A stretch of 34,521 nt of DNA from NCBI GenBank assembly GCA_964614515.1, contig CAZTPJ010000039.1, positions 1-34,521 of the forward strand, read 5' to 3'. The translations under genes and the position numbers were made by a program. Each line of letters begins with the position of its first letter. Within the stretch, counting starts at the first letter, position 1. The DNA comes from CAZTPJ01 sp964614515. GTDB taxonomy: Bacteria > Planctomycetota > Phycisphaerae > Phycisphaerales > UBA1924. The notes beneath the pieces were generated by a model. The model was not told the DNA's origin, ran no database searches, and was given only the letters and a program-made list of their open reading frames with translations. Of this stretch, positions 1 to 8,081 are shown piece after piece.

Positions 1-27
1 TTCGCTCCACCACCGGCTACTGACGGC

Positions 28-166
28 CACGCCTTCGGCGTGAACAACCTGCCACGGAGTGGCAGGCCACCCAGGACCCGCCACGGAGTGGCAGGCACCC
101 AAGACCTGCCGCGGAGAGGCGGGGTACCCAAGCAGAACCCGCCTCAGAGAGGCGGCGTAGGCAGGG
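28..166. repeat. Tandem palindromic repeat cluster (REP-like)
   Basis: Four head-to-tail units of about 28-31 bases start near 48, 77, 105 and 137. Each contains an inverted repeat with a 3-base loop. Unit 1 (49-67) has an 8-bp stem around GGA, unit 2 is nearly the same, unit 3 is imperfect, and unit 4 (139-155) has a 7-bp stem around AGA. A further hairpin, CACGCC-TTC-GGCGTG, lies at 28-42. Units share the core ACGGAGTGGCAGG or a variant, followed by a CACCCA-type spacer. A 27/30 match to unit 1 recurs inside lpxK. There are no CRISPR-sized spacers. It lies downstream of the aldo/keto reductase gene, where such elements could stabilise mRNA 3' ends, but that role is inference. Confidence 0.75.
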
Positions 167-220
167 GTCGATCGCTTGCGCGATTGGCTCCTTGAGCGCG
201 CTTAGAACCAGATTGGTCCT

Positions 221-1306
221 TCACCACCGCTCCGCATCGTTGCGCGGGGCAAGCGGTGATGGCTCACTCGCACGTCCGTGGATCGTCGTGCCACCCTGAA
301 TGCCCTGCGATGCGGCCTGAAGAAACTCGTGCGGAAACGCCAGCGCGGGCTTCGAGGCCTCATCGAGCCGCTGCACGGCCGTGAGTGGCAGCACCACATC
401 CAGCGCCCTGATGTTGTCGTCGAGTTGTTCGATGGTGCGTGCGCCGATGATGGTGGACGTCACGCCCGGCCGATTCTGCACCCACGCGAGGGCGGCCTGC
501 GCGGGCGTGCAACCGGCCTCATCGGCGGCCGCGAACAGCGCGTCGATCACGGCGAAGGTCTGTTCGTGCAGATGCCGCGTGACCCACGGGCTTGTGCCGC
601 GTCCTTCGTTCGGCGGCGGCTGTCCACGGCGATACTTGCCCGACAACACCCCCCCCTTGAGCGGGCTCCACGGCGTCACGCCCATGCCCATCTCCATCGC
701 CATCGGCATCAAGTCGCCTTCGACAGTGCGCTGCAGGAGCGAGTATTCGATCTGCAGCGCGATCACGGGCGACCACCCGCGAAAACGCGCTTCGACCTGC
801 GCCTCAGCGCACTTCCATGCGGGCGTGTCGGAGAAGCCGATGTAGCGCACCTTCCCCGCGCGAACCAGATCATCCAGCGCCCGCATCGTCTCATCCATCG
901 GCGTCAGCGAATCCCAGAAGTGCATCCAGTACAGGTCGATGTAGTCCGTCTGAAGCCGCCGCAGCGAGTTCTCGCACGCCGACATCAGACTCTTGCGATG
1001 CGCCCCGCCCCCGTTCGGATCGCCAAGATACATGTTCCCAAGGAACTTCGTCGCGATCACCACGCGATCGCGACGGGCGGTACGGCCAACATGATCGCCG
1101 ATGATTTTTTCCGAATGGCCCTTGGTGTACATGTTGGCCGTGTCGAGGAAATTCCCGCCAAGGTCGAGAAAGCGGTCGAGGATGCGTTTGGAGGTCTCGA
1201 CATCCGACCCCCAGTCCCATTCCTTGCCAAAGGTCATGGTCCCCAGACACAGCGGCGAGACCCGCAGGCCCGACCGCCCGAGCGTGATGTAATGGTTCAG
1301 TGGCAT
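221..1306 (-). CDS. Aldo/keto reductase
   Basis: Predicted NAD(P)H-dependent aldo/keto reductase of 361 residues, a soluble TIM barrel that would reduce a carbonyl substrate which cannot be named from sequence. The family tetrad is visible: D55 and Y60 in FLDTANMYTKGHSE, K87 in VVIATKFLG, and H129 in LYWMHFWDS. The start at 1306 gives the typical N-terminus MPLNHYITLGRSGLRVSPLC. The frame stays open upstream to another ATG at 1375, preceded by GGGGA, so a 23-residue longer form is possible. It is transcribed away from the secreted protease gene, with about 200 bp between starts. Length and motif order are normal. No cofactor-type or pathway partner lies next to it. Confidence 0.92.
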   Translation of the reverse strand: MPLNHYITLGRSGLRVSPLCLGTMTFGKEWDWGSDVETSKRILDRFLDLGGNFLDTANMYTKGHSEKIIGDHVGRTARRDRVVIATKFLGNMYLGDPNGGGAHRKSLMSACENSLRRLQTDYIDLYWMHFWDSLTPMDETMRALDDLVRAGKVRYIGFSDTPAWKCAEAQVEARFRGWSPVIALQIEYSLLQRTVEGDLMPMAMEMGMGVTPWSPLKGGVLSGKYRRGQPPPNEGRGTSPWVTRHLHEQTFAVIDALFAAADEAGCTPAQAALAWVQNRPGVTSTIIGARTIEQLDDNIRALDVVLPLTAVQRLDEASKPALAFPHEFLQAASQGIQGGTTIHGRASEPSPLAPRNDAERW

Positions 1307-1509
1307 GTCGGAGCATATGTCCGAGGGCTCTCCGGCCGGATTGACTCGGCCCGGAGGCGAGTGTCGGAAGTTCATAACCAATGATTCCCCGTGGTGAAAA
1401 TGCCCTATGGACAATGGATCGGCGCGACACCGGGTGGTACACTCTGCCGGGCTTCGTGGCGAGTTCACAGGGGACGCGTGCGGGGTCTCACAATCAGGAG
1501 GCATACGAG

Positions 1510-4428
1510 ATGAGTGGCTCACACAAGCCAAGTCGCCTGTTCATGGCGCTGGCCGGATTGTTGATTGGTTCCGCGGCCTATGGACAGGCGATGCCGGAGC
1601 CGAGTCGTGACGTGGCGTTCCCCGTGGATTCTGGCCGTCTGTTTGACGTGAATCCCGCCGCCGGTCTTGGCAACGAGGCGCAGTTGATCTGGGCGACGGA
1701 AGTGTCGGTTCCCGGCGCGCCGTGGATGCGCGTGCATTTCTCCACCGACACCCTGCTTGCCGGAAAGGATCGCGATCTCGGCGGCTCGTATCTGCTCATC
1801 ACGTCCGTCAAGGATGGCGAGCAGCAGATCTTCGATTCCACCGCATTGCCGGAGTGGGATCACATCTCCGCGTTCTTCAACGGCGACACGCTCTTTGTCG
1901 AACTCTTCGCCGCGCCGGGCATGGGTGACAACCGCGTGCGGATCACGCAGGTGACGGCCGGCATCGCCCCGTTCGGCCCGGATTCGATCTGCGGCACCAC
2001 CGATGATCGCGTGCCTGACAACGATGCCCGCGTCGGACGCCTCAGCAGCGGATGCACCGGATGGCTCATCGGCGAGAACGGCACGGCCAACGAATGGCTC
2101 ACGGCCGGACACTGCCTGACCAACGGCCAGACGGGCCTGGTGATGATGATGAACGTTCCTCCGGCGTCATCGTCGGGCGCGTTCAACGCCCCGCCGGTGC
2201 AGTTTCAGTTTCCGGTGCAGGCGGCTTCGATCCGCAGCACCGATGGCGGCGTGGGCAATGACTATGCACGGTTCATGACCAACAACAACTCGAACACGCG
2301 GCTCCCCGCGGCCATTGCGCAGGGGCGCAACTGGTACTCGTTGGCCGCGGCCGCTCCGAACAGCGGCACGAACGCGACGACAGTTCGCGGTCACGGAGTT
2401 GTCAACAACCAGTCGGGCATCACGGCCGTGCCGTGGCAGTGGAACCGCATCAACAAGGTTCACACGGCGCAGTATCAGGGCCGTTCCGGCAACCGGATCA
2501 ATTACCTCACCGACACAACGCCCGCGAACTCGGGCTCGCCGGTCACACAAATCGTCGGCTCGCCTATCGGCTTTGAGCAGGCCATCGGCATTCACACGCA
2601 CGGCTTCTGCCCGGGTACGTTCAACTCCGGCACGGCCATCGACATCGCCGGCCTCCAGACCTCCCTGTCGCAGGCGGCGGGCGATCACTATCCCTTCGAC
2701 TCGGCCGTGTCCAAGGCGCTCTCGACATCGTTCGCGTCGAACAACGGCGGTTCCGACGGCGGCGCCATCTACTTTGATGTGGCCGTCGGCTCGCGTTCAC
2801 TGACCATGACCCACTTCCAACTCAACATCCATCACAACGGCACGAGCAACAACCCCACGACCACCGAGATGGACGACTTCTTCAACTTCACGGTGTACCT
2901 CACCCCTGGCACGGCCGTGGGCAAGCAGAACGTGCAGGCGAACTGGACGCAGGTTGCGACGGGCGGCGGGATGCCTCGGGCGCAGAACGCCCGAACCATC
3001 GGCGCGCTGCGAAACACGTTTGTCCTTGATGCGTTCACGTCGTATGGCGTGGCGATCGTCTTCGACAACGGCGCTGGACATCGCTACACCGACGCCACCG
3101 GATCGAACGAAGTGTTCTCCAACACGGACGTGACCATCACGGGCATCTCCGCGTCGAACGCGCCGTTCACGGGCAACATCGCAGGCCGCGTCTGGAACGG
3201 CGCCCTCGGCTACCTGCTCAACCAGTCCCAGGGTCACTGCCTCGAAACGCTGTTCGCGCAGGACAATGGCCTGGGATCGGGCAGCACCGTCTTCTTCGAT
3301 GTTGACGTCAAGAGCCTGCCCATCACGCTGACTCGCATCACAAGCAACGTGCAGGGCGCGGGCGGCGCGAATGTGTCGTACCGCCTGTATCGCACGGCCA
3401 CCACCTATGTCGGCAAGGAATCCGATCCGCGCCACTGGACGCTGGTCAGCACGGCCTCCGGTGTCTCGCAGCCTTCCGATACCCCGTCTTCGTTCAACCT
3501 GGACACCTATGTGAATCTCGCCGCGAACTCCAGCCAGGGCTTGGCGCTTCAGATCGAAGGCGGCGGCCACGCCTACACCAACGGCACGGGCCAGAATCAA
3601 CTCTTTGAAAACTCACACCTGCGCATGGAACTTGGCTCCGCCATCAGCGGGAACTTCACAGGTACGCAGTTCAGCCCGCGCGTGTGGAATGGCGCGCTGT
3701 GCTACGGCGTGAGCATGGCGCCCTGCACCGGCCCGCTCCTCACACAGTCGCCCCCCAACGCCGCCATCGGCGGATTCAACTCCGTCCCCGGCGGACAAGA
3801 GGAGGCGGACAACTTCACCGTCGCCAGCAACTGGAGCGTGACGCGCGCCACCGTCTGGGGCGCCTACGCGACAATGGATGCGCCAGTCTCGCAGAACTTC
3901 ATCGTCCGGTTCTTCGAAGAGTCGAACGGCCTGCCAGGCACGCTCGTCGCCACGCGAAACATCAACAACGTGTCGCCCAACGACACCGGCCTCATCATGG
4001 CCGGCGGGTTCAATCGTCCCATCTATCAGTACAACTTGATCTTGCCGTCGGCCGTGGCGCTCACGCCGGGCCGATACTGGATCAGCGTCCTCGGCAACAC
4101 GGGCACGCACACATGGGCGTGGGCGCGAACCAACACCACGCTCAATGCCCACGCGGTTCGCCAGGGTGCTGGGCCGTGGAACCTCTCCGGCGGTGACTTC
4201 GCGATGGTGCTCTGCGGCACGGAGACGCCTCCGACGCCGTGCTACCCCGACTGCGATCAGTCCACGGGCGTTGGCGTGTTGGACATCTTCGACTTCCTGT
4301 GCTTTGGCAATGCGTTCGCCGCGAATCAGCCGTATGCCTGCAACTGCGACCTCTCCACGGGCAACAACGTCTGCGATATCTTCGACTTCCTCTGCTTCGG
4401 CAACGAGTTCGCCGCGGGATGCCCATGA
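1510..4428 (+). CDS. Secreted trypsin-like serine protease with dockerin-like C-terminus
   Basis: Large exported protein of 972 residues. The ATG at 1510 follows AGGAGG by a normal distance and gives a signal peptide (MSGSHKPSRLFMALAGLLIG..., cleavage probably after AYG near residue 26). The upstream in-frame ATG at 1381 lacks this. A chymotrypsin-fold protease domain spans about 150-400: H201 in WLTAGHC, D251 in GNDYARF, S341 in ANSGSP. Two tandem homologous modules follow (about 411-571 and 581-732), both with FDV.V near the start, TYVGK or TAVGK in the middle and RVWNGAL near the end. Then comes a module of about 160 residues starting near PNAAIGGFN. The last 60 residues carry two copies of a DIFDFLCFGN-FA motif, resembling dockerin-like calcium-binding tails of Phycisphaerae secreted proteins. 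It probably digests protein outside the cell; substrate and anchor are unknown. Confidence 0.88.
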   Translation: MSGSHKPSRLFMALAGLLIGSAAYGQAMPEPSRDVAFPVDSGRLFDVNPAAGLGNEAQLIWATEVSVPGAPWMRVHFSTDTLLAGKDRDLGGSYLLITSVKDGEQQIFDSTALPEWDHISAFFNGDTLFVELFAAPGMGDNRVRITQVTAGIAPFGPDSICGTTDDRVPDNDARVGRLSSGCTGWLIGENGTANEWLTAGHCLTNGQTGLVMMMNVPPASSSGAFNAPPVQFQFPVQAASIRSTDGGVGNDYARFMTNNNSNTRLPAAIAQGRNWYSLAAAAPNSGTNATTVRGHGVVNNQSGITAVPWQWNRINKVHTAQYQGRSGNRINYLTDTTPANSGSPVTQIVGSPIGFEQAIGIHTHGFCPGTFNSGTAIDIAGLQTSLSQAAGDHYPFDSAVSKALSTSFASNNGGSDGGAIYFDVAVGSRSLTMTHFQLNIHHNGTSNNPTTTEMDDFFNFTVYLTPGTAVGKQNVQANWTQVATGGGMPRAQNARTIGALRNTFVLDAFTSYGVAIVFDNGAGHRYTDATGSNEVFSNTDVTITGISASNAPFTGNIAGRVWNGALGYLLNQSQGHCLETLFAQDNGLGSGSTVFFDVDVKSLPITLTRITSNVQGAGGANVSYRLYRTATTYVGKESDPRHWTLVSTASGVSQPSDTPSSFNLDTYVNLAANSSQGLALQIEGGGHAYTNGTGQNQLFENSHLRMELGSAISGNFTGTQFSPRVWNGALCYGVSMAPCTGPLLTQSPPNAAIGGFNSVPGGQEEADNFTVASNWSVTRATVWGAYATMDAPVSQNFIVRFFEESNGLPGTLVATRNINNVSPNDTGLIMAGGFNRPIYQYNLILPSAVALTPGRYWISVLGNTGTHTWAWARTNTTLNAHAVRQGAGPWNLSGGDFAMVLCGTETPPTPCYPDCDQSTGVGVLDIFDFLCFGNAFAANQPYACNCDLSTGNNVCDIFDFLCFGNEFAAGCP

Positions 4429-4480
4429 GTAGACACGGCCGGGTTGACTGGCCGTGGCTGATGAACTGCTGAATTGACAC

Positions 4481-4520
4481 GCGGGCCGGGATCATGCATC
4501 CCGGCCCGCTTTCCTTTCTT
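4481..4520 (+). terminator. Intrinsic terminator of the protease gene
   Basis: A perfect 12-bp stem (4481-4492 with 4498-4509, GCGGGCCGGGAT and its complement) closes a 5-base loop and is followed by a T-rich tract, TTTCCTTTCTT. It sits 52 bp after the protease stop codon, the expected place for rho-independent termination. Confidence 0.88.
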
Positions 4521-4525
4521 GCACC

Positions 4526-4614
4526 GCGTGGCATGGGCAAGCCTCCTGGCTTGCCCGTGCACCCCGCGCGACTCGCGCGAACACGGGCAAGGCGTTGCCT
4601 TGCCCATGCCACGC
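4526..4614. repeat. Nested palindromic element (paired REP-like hairpins)
   Basis: The outer arms GCGTGGCATGGGCAAG (4526-4541) and its exact reverse complement (4599-4614) enclose two smaller hairpins and a central one. The left hairpin is GGGCAAGCC-TCCT-GGCTTGCCC, the right is GGGCAAGGC-GTT-GCCTTGCCC, and the centre is CGCGCG-ACT-CGCGCG. It therefore resembles two head-to-head REP units. It fills the space between two facing terminators and codes for nothing I can support. Confidence 0.8.
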
Positions 4615-4616
4615 GC

Positions 4617-4645
4617 AAAGAAAAAGGCCTCCCTTGCGGGAGGCC
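4617..4645 (-). terminator. Intrinsic terminator of the Cys-rich protein gene
   Basis: Read on the minus strand, GGCCTCCC-GCAA-GGGAGGCC (stem 4626-4633 with 4638-4645) is followed by TTTTTCTTT. It lies 30 bp after the stop codon at 4676 and faces the terminator of the protease gene. Confidence 0.88.
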
Positions 4646-4675
4646 ACTTCGATGTGTTCGAGTTGTCAAGCCGAT

Positions 4676-5149
4676 TCAGCCCTGGCCGCCTTCGGTCTTC
4701 TTGCAGCACGCGGCTGAGTTGCCCGCCGCGCAGTTGCCGCAGCAACCGTTCTTGCCGTCGCCCGTGCAGCCGTCCTTGCCTTCCTTGCACTCTTTGGCCT
4801 CGGTCTCGAGGGCGACGGGCGTCGCCGTCTGGCCGGTCATTGGGCAGACCTTGCCTTCGCACTCGGCCGTGGCTTCGGTGCACTCGCTCTTGGTCTCGCA
4901 GGCGGCCTTGCTCTCGCAGGTCGCTTCGAGGGTGCATTCGCCGCCGGTGGCGAGGGACGCCTCGATCACCTTGTCAGATGGACACAGGGCGCAGCCCTCG
5001 TGAGCGGTCTCAACTGCTACGACCTTGTCGCCGCATGTGCCGTCCGAGCATCCGCCGCTGACCATGCGATACCCGCCGATGCCGACGAGCGCAACGCCCG
5101 CGACCGCGAGCACAGGCATGAACAGGCTTCCACCGAAACGAATCGCCAT
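4676..5149 (-). CDS. Cys-rich membrane-anchored protein, unknown function
   Basis: Protein of 157 residues with a good ribosome site (CAGGAG) before the ATG at 5149. Residues about 8-28 form one hydrophobic segment (SLFMPVLAVAGVALVGIGGY), either an uncleaved anchor or a signal. The rest is hydrophilic, acidic and rich in Lys, Glu, Thr and Ala. It holds 17 cysteines, including EGCALCPSD, GKVCPMTGQ, GCCGNC and ACCKK. I do not recognise a named family. The cysteine pairs suggest metal binding or disulfides outside the cytoplasm, but nothing shows which. It has its own terminator and a candidate promoter, so it is probably monocistronic. It diverges from the coiled-coil operon, with 221 bp between starts. 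Confidence 0.8.
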   Translation of the reverse strand: MAIRFGGSLFMPVLAVAGVALVGIGGYRMVSGGCSDGTCGDKVVAVETAHEGCALCPSDKVIEASLATGGECTLEATCESKAACETKSECTEATAECEGKVCPMTGQTATPVALETEAKECKEGKDGCTGDGKNGCCGNCAAGNSAACCKKTEGGQG

Positions 5150-5228
5150 TGTGTATCTCCTGATGAATAAGTTCCCCGCCCCCGGCGTAGCCAGTCTCCT
5201 CGCGCAGAACCGCCGGACGCGTTCACAG

Positions 5229-5234
5229 ATTGTA
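5229..5234 (-). promoter_or_regulatory. Candidate -10 element for the Cys-rich protein gene
   Basis: The minus strand reads TACAAT here, five of six matches to the sigma70 -10 consensus, about 80 bp before the start codon. No convincing -35 hexamer lies at 16-18 bp spacing, so this is a weak call. Confidence 0.25.
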
Positions 5235-5370
5235 CCGTCAAATCGGCCATCCGGCTTCGCCCGACCGGAACTTTCCTGCCGATTCCCGAAGCGGGGGAGT
5301 TCTCGGTATAGACGCCGGGTGCTCCAGCCGATACGAAGCCTACAGGCTGTTCGCGCAGCAAGGGGATTCC

Positions 5371-6054
5371 ATGACCACCATGCGCCCGGAACTACAGGAT
5401 GGGTTGATCTCAGCCGCGCGCCCGCTCGCTCCGGACGGCCTTCCAGGGCCGGCTTATGGCGGGGTCGTGGTCTTACCGGACGTCAAATTCGCCCGCAGGG
5501 CCACAGCAGGCACGCTCACGGAGGCAGGCATGGAAGCCGTGACCGAAGAGTCATCTCTGCACGATCTGCTCGATGTTGTCGGTCAGGCGATGGAGACCGT
5601 GGGGACCGAACAGGCCCGGCGAAACCTCGGCGAAATCGCCGCGAGGCTCGGGCGGTTTCAAGCGGCGCTGTCAACCTGGTGCGCAGCGCGCGACACGGCC
5701 GTCGCGCGCCTCGAAGCCCGGGGAGCGGAGGCGGACCAGCGCGAGGCGCGACTGACCCGGCGCGAGGCCGCCGCAGCGGAACGCGAGGCGATCTCGCGTT
5801 TGCGGGAGGAAGCGCTGGCGGTGCGCGAGGCGAGCCTGCATCGGGCGGTCGATGAGTACGCAGCGCGCCAGCGCCGGCTCCGCGAGCGCGAAGCGGATCT
5901 GCATTGCCGCGAGTGTGTGTCGGCGGTGGCCACGGCCGCGCGGCTCGGGCGATTCGTTGCGGCGGCGTGCGTGGGTCGTGGGTTGTTCGTGACGCGACGG
6001 CGCGATGGGGTTGGTCAACGTGCGGTGTCAGCGCCGCGGAGTTGTTTGTCATGA
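5371..6054 (+). CDS. Coiled-coil hypothetical protein, first gene of a two-gene operon
   Basis: Protein of 227 residues. The ATG at 5371 is preceded by AGGGGA. Residues about 80-190 are an Ala/Arg/Glu-rich helical region with heptad-like spacing (for example EARGAEADQREARLTRREAA), probably a coiled coil. There is no signal peptide or clear membrane segment. I do not recognise a family. The stop codon overlaps the start of the next gene (ATGA at 6051-6054), which implies translational coupling. The partner is also a coiled-coil protein, so the two may form a complex; this is inference. The last 30 residues are poorly structured and Arg-rich. Confidence 0.7.
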   Translation: MTTMRPELQDGLISAARPLAPDGLPGPAYGGVVVLPDVKFARRATAGTLTEAGMEAVTEESSLHDLLDVVGQAMETVGTEQARRNLGEIAARLGRFQAALSTWCAARDTAVARLEARGAEADQREARLTRREAAAAEREAISRLREEALAVREASLHRAVDEYAARQRRLREREADLHCRECVSAVATAARLGRFVAAACVGRGLFVTRRRDGVGQRAVSAPRSCLS

Positions 6055-7853
6055 GTGATACGACGCACGCGAATCGGCCGGGGCTGTCGCCGGCGGCGCT
6101 GATCGAACAGATCGAGTCGCGCATGGCGGCGGTGAGCGAGTTGTTCAACGAAATGGAGGCGCTGCGCGCCCGCAACGATCAGCACGCCGCCGAACTCGCC
6201 CAGCGCGAAGCGCAGATCGCACGGCGGGCACAGGAGTTGGAGCGCACGGCCGGGGAACTCGCGCAAGCCTCCATGCAGGCTCGCAAACAGGAAGAGGCCG
6301 CGCAGTTGGAGTTGCAGGCGGCGCGTCAACGTCTGGCGGAACTCGAGCGTCAGGGAGCGGGGATCGCGGGCGGCGCGGTGAGGCAGTTGCAGGATGTGGT
6401 GGGCGCGGTGCGCCAGTTGGAGCAGATGCAGGCTCGTGATGTGCGCATCGCGGAACTCGAGCAGGAGAGCGCTGCGCTTGGCCAGATGCGGGCGTCGCTG
6501 GAGTCCTCGCTGCGCGAGGCGCACGGGGCGATTGATGAACTGCGGGCCGAACGTGAAACGATCAGTGGCCGTGTACAGGAGATGGAGTCCGCGCTGCGCG
6601 AGGTCCACACGCGGTTTGAGGATGCGCAGCGGAGCCTTGAAGCATCGCAGCGTCACGCGGACGAGGTTGAAGCCGCCCGGGCAAAGATTGAACAGGAACT
6701 TCAGACCGCGCGAGCCCGCAACGATGAACTCAAGGCCGAGACGCGCGGCGCGCTGCGCCATGTCTCTGAGTTGGAGTCATCGCTGGAAGCGGCGAACCAG
6801 CGCGTCGAGCAGTTGCAGGCGCACGCGGGCGACGGCCAGGAGCGCATCGCGGCCCTGGAATCACAGATTGCCGAGATGACGCAAGCGCGGGAAGACACGG
6901 CCGCGCAGATCGACAACCTTCAGGCCGAACTCGCCGATGCGCGTCGTGCCGCGGCCGACGCGGAGGAACGCGCGGTAGCGGCGAAGGCATCGAGCCGACG
7001 CGCGGACGATCAACGGTTGAGCGTGCGCAAGGCGCGTCTCGTGCGTGCGCGGCGGCTCCTGCGTGAGCGATCGGAGCAACTCAATCGCGCCGTGCGGGCC
7101 GTCGAGGCCAAGTACCGCGAGTGTGAACAGATTCTCCAGGCGCGTGAACACGTCGCGGCCGCGTCGCGGGCGATCCAGCGCGCGGAAAAGCAGGTGCGTG
7201 AGAAGGCGGCGCGGACGAAGGCGGCGAACTTCATCGCCGCGGCGCTGGGCGTGCTGGCGCTGATCTTCGTGGGCAGTTGGCTGATCGCGGGGTACTTCGC
7301 CACGCCGACGTATCTGGCGCGGATCGAACTCGTGCCCGAGGTGCGCGGGCGCGACATGACGGAGGAGCAGACCGTCGCGTGGCGCGTCTATCACGAATCG
7401 CTCCTGCGCGATCCGCTGGTGACGCAGGCGGCGGCAGAACGCATGGGCCGTCGCGGCATCACCACGCTGGCCGACCCCGGCGCGCTGCGCGAGCGCCTGG
7501 CCGCGTCCCTCCGAGTCGAAACGCCCACGCCCGGGCGACTCATCCTCGAACTCGACGGCCAAGGACACGAACGCACGCGGCGAATCCTCGAAACATACGC
7601 CGCCGCCATCGTCAGCCACGCCAACGCCTCACGCGAACGCCGGCCCGACGGCGCCTCCACGGCCATCGCCGTCGAAGCCGCCATCGTGGGCGAGCCGCTC
7701 AATGACAATCGCCCGGTGATCGCGGCCGGACTCTCCGGCGGCTTGTCGCTCGCGGCCATCTTCGGCTGGGTGGCCCTGTGGTCCCGCCTGCGCAAGCCCG
7801 ACGCCAGCACGGTCGAAGAGGCGGCGATGGACGTGGAGCAGGTGGCGACGTAG
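6051..7853 (+). CDS. Long coiled-coil membrane protein with Wzz-like C-terminal region
   Basis: Protein of 600 residues. Residues about 15-385 are almost continuous Ala/Glu/Gln/Arg-rich coiled coil (for example ALRARNDQHAAELAQREAQ). Next come a membrane segment (about 393-415, FIAAALGVLALIFVGSWLIA), a region of about 140 residues starting TPTYLARIELVPEVRG, and a second membrane segment (about 556-578, VIAAGLSGGLSLAAIFGWVA) with a short basic tail. Two membrane helices flanking an extracytoplasmic domain is the topology of Wzz/GNVR chain-length determinants of polysaccharide export, and the region after TM1 fits that pattern loosely. A cytoplasmic coiled coil of nearly 400 residues before TM1 is not usual for that family. 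The start overlaps the previous stop codon. No kinase, Wzy or Wza gene lies nearby. The Wzz resemblance is moderate only. Confidence 0.8.
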   Translation: MSDTTHANRPGLSPAALIEQIESRMAAVSELFNEMEALRARNDQHAAELAQREAQIARRAQELERTAGELAQASMQARKQEEAAQLELQAARQRLAELERQGAGIAGGAVRQLQDVVGAVRQLEQMQARDVRIAELEQESAALGQMRASLESSLREAHGAIDELRAERETISGRVQEMESALREVHTRFEDAQRSLEASQRHADEVEAARAKIEQELQTARARNDELKAETRGALRHVSELESSLEAANQRVEQLQAHAGDGQERIAALESQIAEMTQAREDTAAQIDNLQAELADARRAAADAEERAVAAKASSRRADDQRLSVRKARLVRARRLLRERSEQLNRAVRAVEAKYRECEQILQAREHVAAASRAIQRAEKQVREKAARTKAANFIAAALGVLALIFVGSWLIAGYFATPTYLARIELVPEVRGRDMTEEQTVAWRVYHESLLRDPLVTQAAAERMGRRGITTLADPGALRERLAASLRVETPTPGRLILELDGQGHERTRRILETYAAAIVSHANASRERRPDGASTAIAVEAAIVGEPLNDNRPVIAAGLSGGLSLAAIFGWVALWSRLRKPDASTVEEAAMDVEQVAT

Positions 7854-7863
7854 TGATGAGGCA

Positions 7864-7894
7864 CGCACAGGCGAGACGCCCGTGCCACCGCGGA
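7864..7894. repeat. Dispersed palindromic repeat, copy A
   Basis: These 31 bases are identical to 12562-12592. The core GCACAGGCG-AGA-CGCCCGTGC can form a 9-bp stem with one mismatch and a 3-base loop. It begins 10 bp after the stop codon of the coiled-coil membrane protein. Confidence 0.75.
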
Positions 7895-8081
7895 GCGCGG
7901 GTGCCTTGGCCACGGTTCGACATCGCCACGCGCCGTCTGGCTTCGCATCCGTCATGGCCATCCAGAGCGATGGCCCCGGCACCCGGCACTTGCGTAAGCG
8001 TGAATGGGGCTTGGGACACGACGCGATCGAAGGCATGGCCTCCGCGCCTACGATTCCTTCAGCCTGCCAAGGCTTTCCGCC

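Noticed and set aside
1..23. Possible end of an upstream gene (a plus-strand frame stops with TGA at 21-23)
   Set aside because: Only seven codons are visible, so nothing supports a gene.
48..165. Direct repeats at the window start as a possible CRISPR array
   Set aside because: Units are contiguous with no unique spacers, and the repeats vary between units. They are palindromic REP-like elements.
278..1384. Long plus-strand reading frame of 368 codons opposite the aldo/keto reductase gene
   Set aside because: It is Arg/His-rich, has no recognisable domain, and mirrors a clear reductase on the other strand. Long antisense frames are common in this GC-rich DNA.
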